Below, piece after piece: positions 55,294 to 64,000 of a DNA stretch of 64,000 nt (position 1 is the first letter of the stretch; every line of letters begins with the position of its first letter). The position numbers and the translations under genes were made by a program. Source of the DNA: Pochonia chlamydosporia 170 (Eukaryota; Ascomycota; Sordariomycetes; Hypocreales; Clavicipitaceae). The notes beneath the pieces are model-generated. The model saw only the letters and a program-made list of their open reading frames with translations. It was not told the DNA's origin and ran no database searches. The stretch spans positions 3,782,001-3,846,000 of the forward strand of contig NC_035790.1 of the NCBI RefSeq assembly GCF_001653235.2, in the 5' to 3' direction.

Positions 55294-57871
55294 CTAGAAG
55301 CTTCGTGCTTTGTCTACATATTCCTGTGAAGGGGTTTCGTATTCGTTTACGAAGTATGTTTCGCAGTGGCGGCCGAGCCAGACTGTGAATTTGCCGATTT
55401 CTTCGCGCAGGCGCGAGACGGATTGTTGGTCCATGTTTGTTTGGGCCAGGAGTTCGGGGAGGGAGACTGGGAAATGGTTAGAATGGATGAGGGAAGGGAG
55501 TAGGGGAAAGGGATGGCATACCGATTAGGCGGGCGAGGTGTTCGGCGCCGTAGACGTCGCAGACGGATTTGTAGTCGGATGAGTCTGTGTCCCAGAGTTT
55601 GCGGATGTCCATGTACTGGTGGCGTTCGAAGCTGGGTGTGGTGTGAGTATGTGTAAGGCTGCGGTGGTGACGGTGGCATACCGATATAGGAGTATTCTGC
55701 TGAGTGCTTTTTCGAAATACTCACGAAACCCAGCGACGACTTCTTCTAAAATGTCCATGCTTGCAGAGCCTTCTTCCCGATGGGGCCGCTCGTAGGACAG
55801 GTAGTCCTCGAGGATTCTGGTCACGGGCTTGGGGTGCGGGAGAGGGACAAGCTGGTTGTTTTTTGTGATGTTCTCCCAGTCGTCGACGAGCATGGCCTGA
55901 ATGTGATCAGGGACGGGGAGATTGATCATGGGTTTGCTGTGGAAGGTGTCCTCCTGTGCATGGTTAGTCTTGTCGATTGGAGGACAATGACAAGCACTTG
56001 CTGGTACTGAATAAGAGAAAGAGCATGAAATAGAAGTTGAAAAAGAGTGTGAATATGAAAAAGTGAGTTGCGTGTCGGGCACCGCTTGGGGCCGATGGTT
56101 CACCAATTCATCATGAACGTGAGTGAAGCGGACATGGGGAAACACACCGCCGGACGAGTGGACCGCCGACTCATTCTCGGTATCTGGCGGGAACAGTAAT
56201 TTTCCTCTGAGATTTGGGAGTTCTTTCCTCGGGCTCCTGGGTTGCCTTTCTCTTTCGTGAAGGTGAAGTTGAAGTTGACGTTGAAGTTGAGGGTGAAGCC
56301 AAACCCGAACTGGTTGTACTGGGTGTACTGGGCTTTGATGGCGGCGGTTTGACCGTTGGGGGAGGCACAGCGTAGCGGTTGTCAAACAAAATCCGGCCCT
56401 GGACACTCAGATACTTGTGGCAGGGCTTGGGAAGTTGCAAGAGATGATCAGAGACGGGGCGAAGGCGCTTGATTTTACTCGCAATGCTGTCCCGTTTGCT
56501 CTCTGGAGGTGCTCCTGGACATGGAGGATGCTGTTGAAGCACTGGTGCCGGTGCTGGCGCCATAATCGCGGCGTCCGTTTGTGGGCACCCGCGCACGTTG
56601 GACAGGGGGAATGTCTGGCGTGCATATTCCCTTCGTGGGGGAATAATTTTTGGCTGCCCCTGAGCCTGGGCACTCTTGCAGCCCTTGCCAGCTTTGGCCT
56701 TGACGACTTTGGCGACGTTGGCGGCCTTGGTTGTTTTTGAAACGTCGTTGTTGGCGCTTCGAGCAGGCTTGGGCGGCTTGCGAGCCCGAAGTTCCCTGCA
56801 ATGGCCCATAGCGATGCAAGTGACTCGTCAAGGACGGAAATGCAGTATTATTCTTTGCAAGTGAAGCGCGTAGAATAGACAGCGAATGGAGATTTGTGTT
56901 TGTCCAAAAAATGTCAGGCAGGAATTTTGTGTTGCCTCCCATCAGTGTGCAGACCTGGCCGTTGATATATAGTCAACGGCCCAAATTACACTTTCCCAGA
57001 GAGTGTAAATCCAGGTACGAGGGCCAGAGAGTTCTGCACTATACCCTTACATCCAAGGGCCGGATGGAAGCAATTGAATTTAAAGTCTGAGCCGGTAAAT
57101 GTTTGGTGGTACCCAAAAGGCTGTTCAAACTGAAGAGGCCCAAGCATGAAAGAGAGCGCTGTAGCCGCCCTTGCGGACAGGCACGCGTCATGGTCATGTT
57201 CGTCGCCATGTAGGCTTGCGAACTGTATTGCTTGAGAGAACTACTCCCATGACAAAGCAAAGGGTCAAACCGAATAGCTGAAAAAAAAAAGCAAGGCAGA
57301 CGCAGCCCAAGTTGTTTGCTTGCTTGCAGTGGACATCGCGAGCACTCGCTGCGAGGTTGGGACGAACTACGCCAAAACTCTCAAGCACGATATCCAATGC
57401 AATGTCGAAGCCCAAAGACTAAAATCACCAGAGAAAAAGTAACATATTCTGCAAAAGGTTAAAAAGAGTACTCACGTGCTCCAATTCCCAGTCCTTGCCT
57501 CTCCTGCCTCCTCTGCCCCCTGGAGGAGCACCCGAGCCTCGTTCCTCACTGCCTCTAGCAGAGTCGCCACCCTTAACATTCTTCTTGGGTTGTTTGGAGG
57601 TTTTCTGCATGCTGCTCTTGAGCTGGGCGTGGAGTTGGGCGGCTAGCTCCTTGTGTTCATCGTCAAATGGCCTGATTCTGTCTGCAAGAACCCAGTCGTC
57701 CCAAGTGTTTTTCCATCCCTTGTAGTGAACTTTGTACCGGAAGCCGTCGCCTGGCTTCTCTCCGGGCTGTACGTCCATAATCTTGGCCTCGTACAGCATG
57801 TCCATGTGGAAACAAAGGACCTTTTCATCCTTGTTGAACTGGGGCGTTTGTTGTTGACGCGCGGGAGCCAT
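55294..57871 (-). CDS. eaf3: EAF3 / MRG15-type chromatin protein (chromodomain plus MRG)
   Basis: Exons 57871-57476, 55953-55682, 55631-55522 and 55466-55294 join in frame to 316 residues. Exon 1 holds the chromo-barrel domain, about residues 12-80 (KVLCFHMDMLYEAKI, YKVHYKGWKNTWDDWVLADR), and an Arg/Gly-rich linker ending DWELEH. The other exons hold the MRG domain, from EDTFHSKPMINLPVPDHIQ through LLYRFERHQYMDI to LIVSLPELLAQTNMDQQSV. Eaf3 belongs to NuA4 acetyltransferase and Rpd3S deacetylase and reads H3K36 methylation. Intron 1 is about 1,522 nt with intact donor GTGAGT, branch CTAAC and acceptor TGCACAG; it contains a separate same-strand reading frame. Confidence 0.93.
56171..56809 (-). 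CDS. Nested same-strand reading frame inside EAF3 intron 1, unknown function
   Basis: The frame has 212 codons from the ATG at 56809. I recognise no family. The N-terminal third is basic and Ala/Lys-rich (KAANVAKVVKAKAGKG). The middle, KRLRPVSDHLLQLPKPCHKY then LSVQGRILFDNRYAVPPP, looks like a structured segment. A Thr/Ser repeat (STSTSTSTS) and a basic SRKRKATQEPEER end follow, suggesting a nuclear protein. Third codon positions are mostly G or C in the part I read, as in the coding genes around it. It could be a nested gene, an alternative EAF3 exon, or chance. An acceptor-like CATTGCAG next to the ATG allows an upstream exon. Confidence 0.45.
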   Translation of the reverse strand: MGHCRELRARKPPKPARSANNDVSKTTKAANVAKVVKAKAGKGCKSAQAQGQPKIIPPRREYARQTFPLSNVRGCPQTDAAIMAPAPAPVLQQHPPCPGAPPESKRDSIASKIKRLRPVSDHLLQLPKPCHKYLSVQGRILFDNRYAVPPPTVKPPPSKPSTPSTTSSGLASPSTSTSTSTSPSRKRKATQEPEERTPKSQRKITVPARYRE

Positions 57872-59097
57872 GGTCGGCAAGATGTGTCGTTGTGGTCGAG
57901 ATGATATTGTGATGTGAGATTTTGATGGGCCAAGGGCCGACTTTTGCTGGCGAGGATTTATCAAAAAATCCGTGGAAAAGCAAGACTAGAAATACCGTTG
58001 GCTGTGCGATGATTGTGAGATGATTGTACGTTTTACTGATGGTCTGGGCGAGAGATCAATGGCGCCGACACAAAAGCCTGGATGGATGAGTGATGATTGA
58101 GTGAGCGAGTGAGTGAGCGGCGCGCAAGTTGGCTGTGAGAGAGGAAACCGCGTTAATTGCCTGCATACTAGGTACCTCGCACACACAGTAAAGTATGGTG
58201 CTGTGGAAGTACCTAGTATGGAGCATGGAGTGTCTGACAGCCCAAGCCAAGCCAAGAGCAGACCAGACCAAAAGACCGGACACTTTCATCGGCACGCGAC
58301 GCGATTTTCTTCCCAGTCTGCAGGAGCCAGCGCCCGCCATTGGGAATCGTCTCTGATTGGCTGCAGCTGCCAAAGGCTTTCCAAGCCTCGACTGGCGAAT
58401 TTGTTGAACGCTGACGAAAAAGGGCTGAAAAAGTAAAGAAATACGGTGAGACTGTGGCATATTGATTTAGAGTATCCAACTGCTAAATATACTTTATTGC
58501 ATTACACTATTGCCAGTTGTATGGTTTTCATCAGCTTCTCAAACCCAACATCCATTGAGCCGCCACTTCGTTCGCAATCCGAGGTCGCATTTACACATGC
58601 ATGTCAGCGTCTTTACGAGGAAAAAGCAGCTGATTCCGATCCCAACATCAATTCAAGCTATATATTGAGTAATATTAGAGGACAAAATAAAAGCCAAGCA
58701 TCTCTTCAGCTTGCGCCACTTGAGCCTGACCTACGGCAGTTGATGAGCCTGTGCATTTCGCTTGTGCCCATTCAATGTTGACCTATTTATTCTTCTCAAT
58801 TTGAACCCCACGTTGCCCACATTGCACTCGACTTTTTTTTTGGGCGCCCAAGCCGATTTCGCAATCGACATTGGTGACTCAAGTAAAGCTTTCTGGAGAC
58901 AAAACATTTAACCGTCAATTCCTTGACACCTAAAACCTCCCACAAGCCTTCTTGCATCGAATTGACACTTCTATTCTTACCATTGATTCTTGTCAATTCA
59001 ACCTTGCCCTTACCTGCCCACTCCTCTCCCTTACACCGCTGGCCATTTATCTCTCAACCCCACGGCCCATCGACGTCACAAATCCAGCATCACCACC
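57872..59097. other. Divergent intergenic region between EAF3 and LYS2
   Basis: A stretch of 1.2 kb holding both promoters. It contains a 12-bp inverted repeat about 300 bases upstream of EAF3. The last 180 bases before LYS2 are C- and T-rich. No gene is recognised. Confidence 0.5.
58164..58220. repeat. Inverted repeat CATACTAGGTAC / GTACCTAGTATG
   Basis: Two exact 12-bp arms lie at 58164-58175 and 58209-58220 with a 33-base loop. They include the CTAGGTAC motif also found in other intergenic parts of the window. Confidence 0.85.
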
Positions 59098-62000
59098 ATG
59101 GCTGTACTACCGGATCCCACGGTAGACCTTGACTGGTCCGGCTACATCGGTTCAATTCAATCTCACTTCAGCGAAAATGCAAAGAAACATCCGGATAGAA
59201 TATGCGTCGTCGAGACCAAGTCATCAGAGTCTCCCGAGAGGACCTTTACATACCGCCAGATCCATGAGGCGTCAAATATCCTCGCACATCACTTGCACAA
59301 TGCTGGTGTCCAACACAACGATGTGGTGATGATTTGGGCACACAGATCTGTGGATTTGGTAGTTGCCATCATGGGTACTTTGGTATGTAATACTAGTTGG
59401 CGCAACTCCCTGACTAGGTGGTAATAATACCACCCAGCATGCCATTGTCTTAGATCGATCTCTAACCTTTCTCGTCATAGGCCGCTGGAGCTACTATGAG
59501 TGTTCTTGATCCTTTATATCCGCCAACTCGACAACAAATCTACCTCGAAGTTGCTCAGCCTTGCGCACTGGTCAACATTGCCCGAGCCACAGACGAAGCC
59601 GGTCCTCTCGCTCCTCTAGTGCGGAGATATATTGACGAAGAGCTCAAGCTCAAGACTGAGGTTCCCTCCCTCCGAATTGGCGATGACGGCTTCCTATTTG
59701 GTGGGGAGGTGGACGGCCGGGACGTATTTGAGACGGTCAGAGCCAAGGCTGAGCTGCCTCCTGCTGTGCTGGTTGGACCTGATAGCAACCCTACTCTGTC
59801 CTTCACCTCTGGCAGTGAAGGCAGACCAAAGGGTGTTCTGGGCCGCCATTACAGTTTAGCCAAGTACTTCCCCTGGATGGCCGAACGTTTCAACCTCAGT
59901 GCGGAGAGCAAGTTCACCATGCTGTCGGGAATCGCTCACGACCCCATCCAAAGAGACATCTTCACGCCCCTCTTCCTCGGAGCCCAGCTTCTTGTTCCCT
60001 CCAAGGAAGACATCCAGCACGAGAGACTCGCCGAGTGGTTCAGAGACCATCAACCGACCGTGACCCATTTGACCCCTGCCATGGGTCAAATCCTCGTTGG
60101 CGGCGCATCTGCCGAATTCCCATCGCTAGACCGAGCTTTCTTTGTAGGAGATGTCCTTACAACAAGAGATTGCAAGAGTCTGCGGCACCTCGCAGCTAAT
60201 GTAAACATTGTAAACATGTATGGAACGACCGAAACGCAGAGATCAGTTAGCTACTACGAGATCCCGAGCCGGGCAAAGGAGCCGGATTACATGGACAAGT
60301 TGAAGGACACCGTCCCTGCTGGAACGGGTATGCAGAACGTACAGCTTCTCGTTGTCAACAGACAGGAGCCTCAGAAGCTGTGTGGTGTCGGGGAAGTGGG
60401 CGAAATCTATGTACGTGCAGCTGGTCTCGCTGAAGGCTACAGAGGAGATCCTGCACTCAATGAAAAGAAGTTTTTGACTTCGTGGTTTGTCAGCGCCGAC
60501 CACTGGACCCAAAAGGACCAGGCTGCCGCCAACAAGGATGAGCCTTGGAGAAAGTATTACAAGGGACCTAGAGATAGACTCTACCGAACGGGTGACATGG
60601 GCCGCTATCTCGAATCTGGTGACGTCGAGTGCACTGGACGAGCCGACGACCAAGTCAAGATCCGTGGTTTCCGAATCGAGCTCAACGACATTGACAGCAA
60701 CTTGAGCCAGAGTCGCCTTATCCGCGACTGCAAGACTCTGGTCCGAAGAGACAGAAACGAAGAAGCCACCCTTGTCAGCTATGTCGTCCCCGAGCTGAAC
60801 GAATGGCCCAAGTTCCTGGCCGCCCAGGGTTTGGAGGATGTCGAGGAAGAGGGCACAGATATTGGCCCTACAAAGGTGTACTTTACACGATTCCGACGTA
60901 TGCAGGCTGAGCTTCGTGAGCATCTCAAGGGTCGATTGCCGGCCTACGCAGTTCCCACCACCTTTATCGTCCTGGCGAAGCTGCCTCTCAACCCCAACGG
61001 CAAGGTTGACAAACCCAACCTGCCCTTCCCCGATATCGCGGAGCAAATTCAAGATGCCTCCGACGCGGACGTAAGGCGATGGGAGTCCATGACGGAAACG
61101 GAGCGAACGGTTGCTACCAAGTGGGCAGAACTTATCCCGGGTCTTAATGCGCAGACCATCAGCCCTCAGAACGACTTCTTCGACCTCGGAGGTCACAGTC
61201 TTTTGGCCCAGCAGATGCTCCTTGTCATGCGTAAGACCCTGGGAGCAAACATATCCATCAATCTGCTCTATGAGCACCCTAGCCTGTCCGGGTTCAGTGC
61301 CCAAGTCGACAAGCAGCTCAGCTCAGGCGGTGCCGACGCAGCCAGCTCTGACGGAGGACAGGATCCAGCCTATGCACTCTCTCTCGATGAACTCATCCAG
61401 CAGCTCCCTGCCAAGTACCAATCCGCAGAGCCGTCTACCATTCGTGCGAGACAGAAGCCCACCGTGTTCCTCACCGGTGCCACCGGTTTCCTAGGCGCCT
61501 ACTTGATCAAGGATATCCTCGAGCGCACCAGCCGATCAGTCCAGTTGATTGCTCACGTTCGCAGCGCCAAAGAACCCAGCGCCGCATTCTCGCGTCTCCA
61601 AAGATCACTTGAGGGCTATGGCCTGTGGCGTAGTGAATGGGAAGGCCGCCTTAGCTGTGTTGTCGGCGACTTGATGCAGCCGCAGCTCGGCATCGACGCG
61701 CCATCATGGAAGATGCTTACAGAAACCGTGGACGTGGTCATCCACAACGGCGCTACAGTGCACTGGGTCAAGCGATATCAAGACATGATGTCTGCCAACG
61801 TCATCTCCACCGTCGATGCCATGAGGCTCTGCAACGAAGGCAAGCCCAAGACCTTCACCTTTGTCAGCTCAACCAGCGTGCTCGACACCGACCACTACGT
61901 CAAGCTGTCAGAGCAGCAAGTCGGTACAGGACAGTCCGCCCTCTCCGAAGACGACGACATGATGGGCAGCCGCAGCGGCCTGGGCACCGGCTACGGTCAA

Positions 62001-62723
62001 ACAAAGTGGGTGTCAGAGCAGCTCGTCCGCGAAGCTGGCCGCCGTGGTCTCCGCGGCTCAGTCGTTCGACCCGGATACATCCTGGGAGACTCCGAGTCTG
62101 GCGTCTGCAACACCGACGACTTCCTCATCCGCATGCTCAAGGGCTGCATCCAGCTCAGCGTACGGCCCAAGATCGTCAACACGGTCAACTCCGTCCCCGT
62201 CAACCATGTCGCCCGCGTAGTCGTCGCATCGGCCCTCAACCCGCTCCCCAACGGCGTACACGTCGTGCACGTCACCGGCCACCCGCGCCTCCGGATGAGC
62301 GAGTACCTCTCACTGCTGGAATACTACGGCTACAAGGTCCCCGAGGTCGCCTACGACGCCTGGAAGGAAGAATTGGAGAACTACGTCTCCGCAGGTGGTC
62401 CGGAGAAGGACTTGGAGCAGCACGCCCTCATGCCGCTATACCACTTCTGCGTCAATGACCTCCCTGCCAATACCCGCGCCCCCGAATTAGACGACCGCAA
62501 TGCCGTCAAGATTCTCAAGGACGACGCCGAGAACTGGACTGGCATTGACGAAAGTGCCGGTTACGGCGTGGGAAGAGAGGACGTGGGCAGATATCTGCGA
62601 TACCTGGCTGAGATTCGCTTCGTAGGTTGGCCGACTGGACGGGGCCGCGCGCTCCCAGAGCTCCCCTTAAGTCAGGCGCAGCTCGATGCTGCAGGATCCG
62701 TAGGCGGACGAGGCGGCAAGTAA
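59098..62723 (+). CDS. lys2: L-2-aminoadipate reductase (large subunit), lysine biosynthesis
   Basis: Exons 59098-59382 and 59481-62723 give 1,175 residues. Domain order is adenylation, carrier, thioester reductase. Adenylation motifs are LSFTSGSEGRPKGV, MYGTTETQ, RLYRTGDMGRY and NPNGKVDKPNLP. The carrier site is Ser668 in FFDLGGHSLLAQQM, which must receive phosphopantetheine from a Lys5-type transferase. The reductase starts about residue 756 with VFLTGATGFLGAYL, binds NADPH, and has GYGQTKWVSEQL with the catalytic Tyr and Lys. The enzyme turns aminoadipate to its semialdehyde in the fungal lysine pathway, which animals and plants lack. Length and order match Lys2 exactly; it is not a secondary-metabolite synthetase. 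Confidence 0.97.
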
Positions 62724-62843
62724 AATAAAAGTGTATTTAGTGACTAAAAAGCGTGTTGTCAATTTACATTTTACAAACTCTGTAACGTAAATCTGTTTAC
62801 ATGTATTCAATCGTGACATGCACCAGTGACAAACATCCCCACC

Positions 62844-62869
62844 TACCTACCTACCTAGGTAGGTAGGTA
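62844..62869. repeat. Perfect 26-bp palindrome of TACC/GGTA units
   Basis: Three TACC units on the left and three GGTA units on the right meet at a central CCTAGG. The palindrome lies 121 bases after the LYS2 stop and 89 bases before the NKP2 start. It could be a factor site in the NKP2 promoter, or a hairpin. Confidence 0.9.
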
Positions 62870-62929
62870 CTTTACCTGCACTTCAACCACAACCCACCTC
62901 ACGCGTCCCAAAAACATCCCCCAAACATC

Positions 62930-62953
62930 AAACTCCAAACTCCAAACTCCAAA
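62930..62953. repeat. AACTCCA tandem repeat just before the NKP2 start
   Basis: Three copies of the 7-base unit AACTCCA plus a partial copy end four bases before the start codon, so they lie in the leader. Confidence 0.8.
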
Positions 62954-62957
62954 CAAA

Positions 62958-63590
62958 ATGGCACCCACAGAATCCGCCATCCTATCGCACTACCTCCTCA
63001 TCCCCGCGCCCCTGCAATCCATCCAAACCCTCGACCAATTCCGGTCCCTCTTCCCGCGCTCCTGGCAAGCACACCCCCAAGTGCGCCTCCTCTACCGCGA
63101 CCTCCAAGCCCAGCGGAACGCCATCATCGACACCGTCACCGAGAACATTGACGTCGAGGCCCGGCGGGGTGTGTCTATGCGGCGAGAAGTACTGCGCGTG
63201 GCACTGGAAGAGAGTAGGGATAATGATGGGGATGCAGAAGTTGAAATTGAGAGGGCGGTATGTTTCTATTCCCTACTGTATTACTGGATTGGGGATGTAG
63301 TTGAAGTTATGGAATGCTAAGAGGTGCAGCTTTTTGGGGATAAATCCGGTGCCAAACGCTCGAAATATACGCTCCGCACGGTGATTCCCGAATTAGATGG
63401 TGCGGCTGCGACGCTAGAGTCCGAGATTCAGAGACTGGAGGATGAGGAAGCGGACTTGGTGGCTGAGATACGCCAGACTGTCGACGATTTGAGTGACTTG
63501 CAGTATGGCAAGCTTTCTAACGCGCGGCTAAAGGATGGTGTTTTGGAGGGCCTCACTTCTTTACGGGATGCGTGTGCGAGTAAGACGTAA
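62958..63590 (+). CDS. nkp2: Kinetochore protein of the Cnl2/NKP2 family
   Basis: Exons 62958-63257 and 63330-63590 give 186 residues. The N-terminus MAPTESAILSHYLLIPAPLQSIQTLDQFRSLFP and the following LLYRDLQAQRNAIIDTVTENI match the Cnl2/NKP2 start. The second exon is mainly coiled coil (AAATLESEIQRLEDEEADLVAEIRQTVDDL). NKP2 pairs with NKP1 and joins the inner kinetochore (COMA/CCAN). The acceptor is placed at GTGCAG because a GCTAA branch lies just upstream; the earlier AG at 63323 would be only three bases from it and would add two residues. Both choices keep the frame. Confidence 0.87.
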
Positions 63591-63838
63591 CTACAGGCAT
63601 TGGATACCAAAAAACGATAAGAGTAAGTCGCTGCTATTGTTGATTTTGGAAACAACAAAAAATCTACATCCAAAATTACACATCCGCCTCCTTTATGGAT
63701 ATCCTGTCATTTTCCACCTTTTCCCCCTGAAGCCGTAATATGCCACGTTTCTCCTGCAAATCATATACCTAACACAAGTCGTAGTTGAAAACCAAGGAAT
63801 TATTACCACGTCGCGAGCTCCCCATGAGACGAAAAAGC

Positions 63839-64000
63839 TTACTGAGCTCGGCGTTGGCCAGGAGCACCAGCGCGAGGACCAGCGCCACCGGGTGCACCAG
63901 CACCAGGCTGAAGTCGGTTACCCATCATGCTTCGGCTTGCAAAGGACACAATCAACATGAAGAGCCAGTTGGGGACGAGGCCAAATGCCCACATGATGTA
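63839..64000 (-). CDS. Small membrane protein with Gly/Pro/Ala-rich tail, C-terminal part (runs off right edge)
   Basis: The frame is open from base 64000 to a TAA at 63841-63839, 53 residues. A hydrophobic stretch (FGLVPNWLFMLIVSFASRSM) is followed by GAGAPGGAGPRAGAPGQRRAQ, a flexible tail. I do not recognise the family. The stop overlaps a donor-like sequence (CAGTAAGC), so a further exon cannot be excluded. The N-terminus lies outside the window. Confidence 0.6.
   Translation of the reverse strand, partial: YIMWAFGLVPNWLFMLIVSFASRSMMGNRLQPGAGAPGGAGPRAGAPGQRRAQ

Noticed and set aside
55294..57871. Two separate genes, a chromodomain protein and an MRG protein, split by insertion
   Set aside because: Splice donor, branch site and acceptor are intact and join the parts in frame at the point expected for EAF3 orthologues, so one gene with a long intron is more likely.
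60243..61304. Minus-strand frame of 353 codons
   Set aside because: Antisense shadow of LYS2, caused by strong codon bias on the coding strand.
59098..62723. NRPS-like secondary-metabolite synthetase
   Set aside because: The adenylation-carrier-reductase order, length of 1,175 residues and motifs are those of primary lysine biosynthesis (Lys2), and there are no cluster genes beside it.

Overview
The window is nuclear DNA of a filamentous ascomycete, most likely a Sordariomycete and probably Hypocreales. The reasons are short GT-AG introns (mostly 50-190 nt) with CTAAC-type branch sites, CT-rich leaders before start codons, fungal-type proteins (GH72 glucanosyltransferase, Lys2 aminoadipate reductase, Cdc10-type septin, two-subunit ATP-citrate lyase) and gene models close to Hypocreales orthologues as I know them. 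The genus cannot be fixed by eye. I see no mobile element, CRISPR array, rRNA or tRNA that I can support. Two genes run off the ends: a DOCK-family exchange factor at the left and a small membrane protein at the right.

Layout. 1-2494 holds the N-terminal part of a DOCK protein, followed by 3.1 kb without genes. 5605-8777 has a GNAT acetyltransferase and a divergent ribosomal-protein pair (uS7/RPS5 and eS25/RPS25). 11546-14032 has the ADP/ATP carrier and the CENP-X/MHF2 histone-fold protein. 16427-23119 has a GPI-type cupredoxin, a cytochrome b5/MAPR-like protein, a coiled-coil protein and a tandem-BTB protein. 24246-32716 has RFC3, a sphingoid-base phosphate phosphatase, a short-chain dehydrogenase and the SUMO E1 subunit UBA2. 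33569-41466 has queuosine salvage QNG1, DNA polymerase delta subunit 4, SKI8, mitochondrial bL32, septin CDC10 and guanylate kinase. 43564-45680 has a GH72 wall enzyme and a small Cys-rich/Lys-rich protein. 46610-54318 has divergent ACL2 and ACL1, which together make cytosolic acetyl-CoA. 54957-63590 has mitochondrial uL30, EAF3 (chromodomain plus MRG), LYS2 and the kinetochore protein NKP2/CNL2.

Most genes are unrelated housekeeping genes, so this is not a biosynthetic cluster. Functional links are ACL1 with ACL2 (two subunits of one enzyme under a 3.6-kb divergent intergenic region) and RPS5 with RPS25 (a shared promoter of about 390 bp). Several genes serve chromosome maintenance (CENP-X, RFC3, POLD4, UBA2, SKI8, EAF3, NKP2), but they are scattered.

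The most unusual feature is the EAF3 locus. Its chromodomain and MRG exons are separated by an intron of about 1.5 kb, roughly ten times the local norm, and this intron contains a same-strand 212-codon reading frame with coding-like base use and no recognised family. Also notable are coding first exons of only 3, 3, 6 and 10 nt in four genes, an Ala/Gln/Pro-rich N-terminal extension on UBA2, and a perfect 26-bp palindrome between LYS2 and NKP2.
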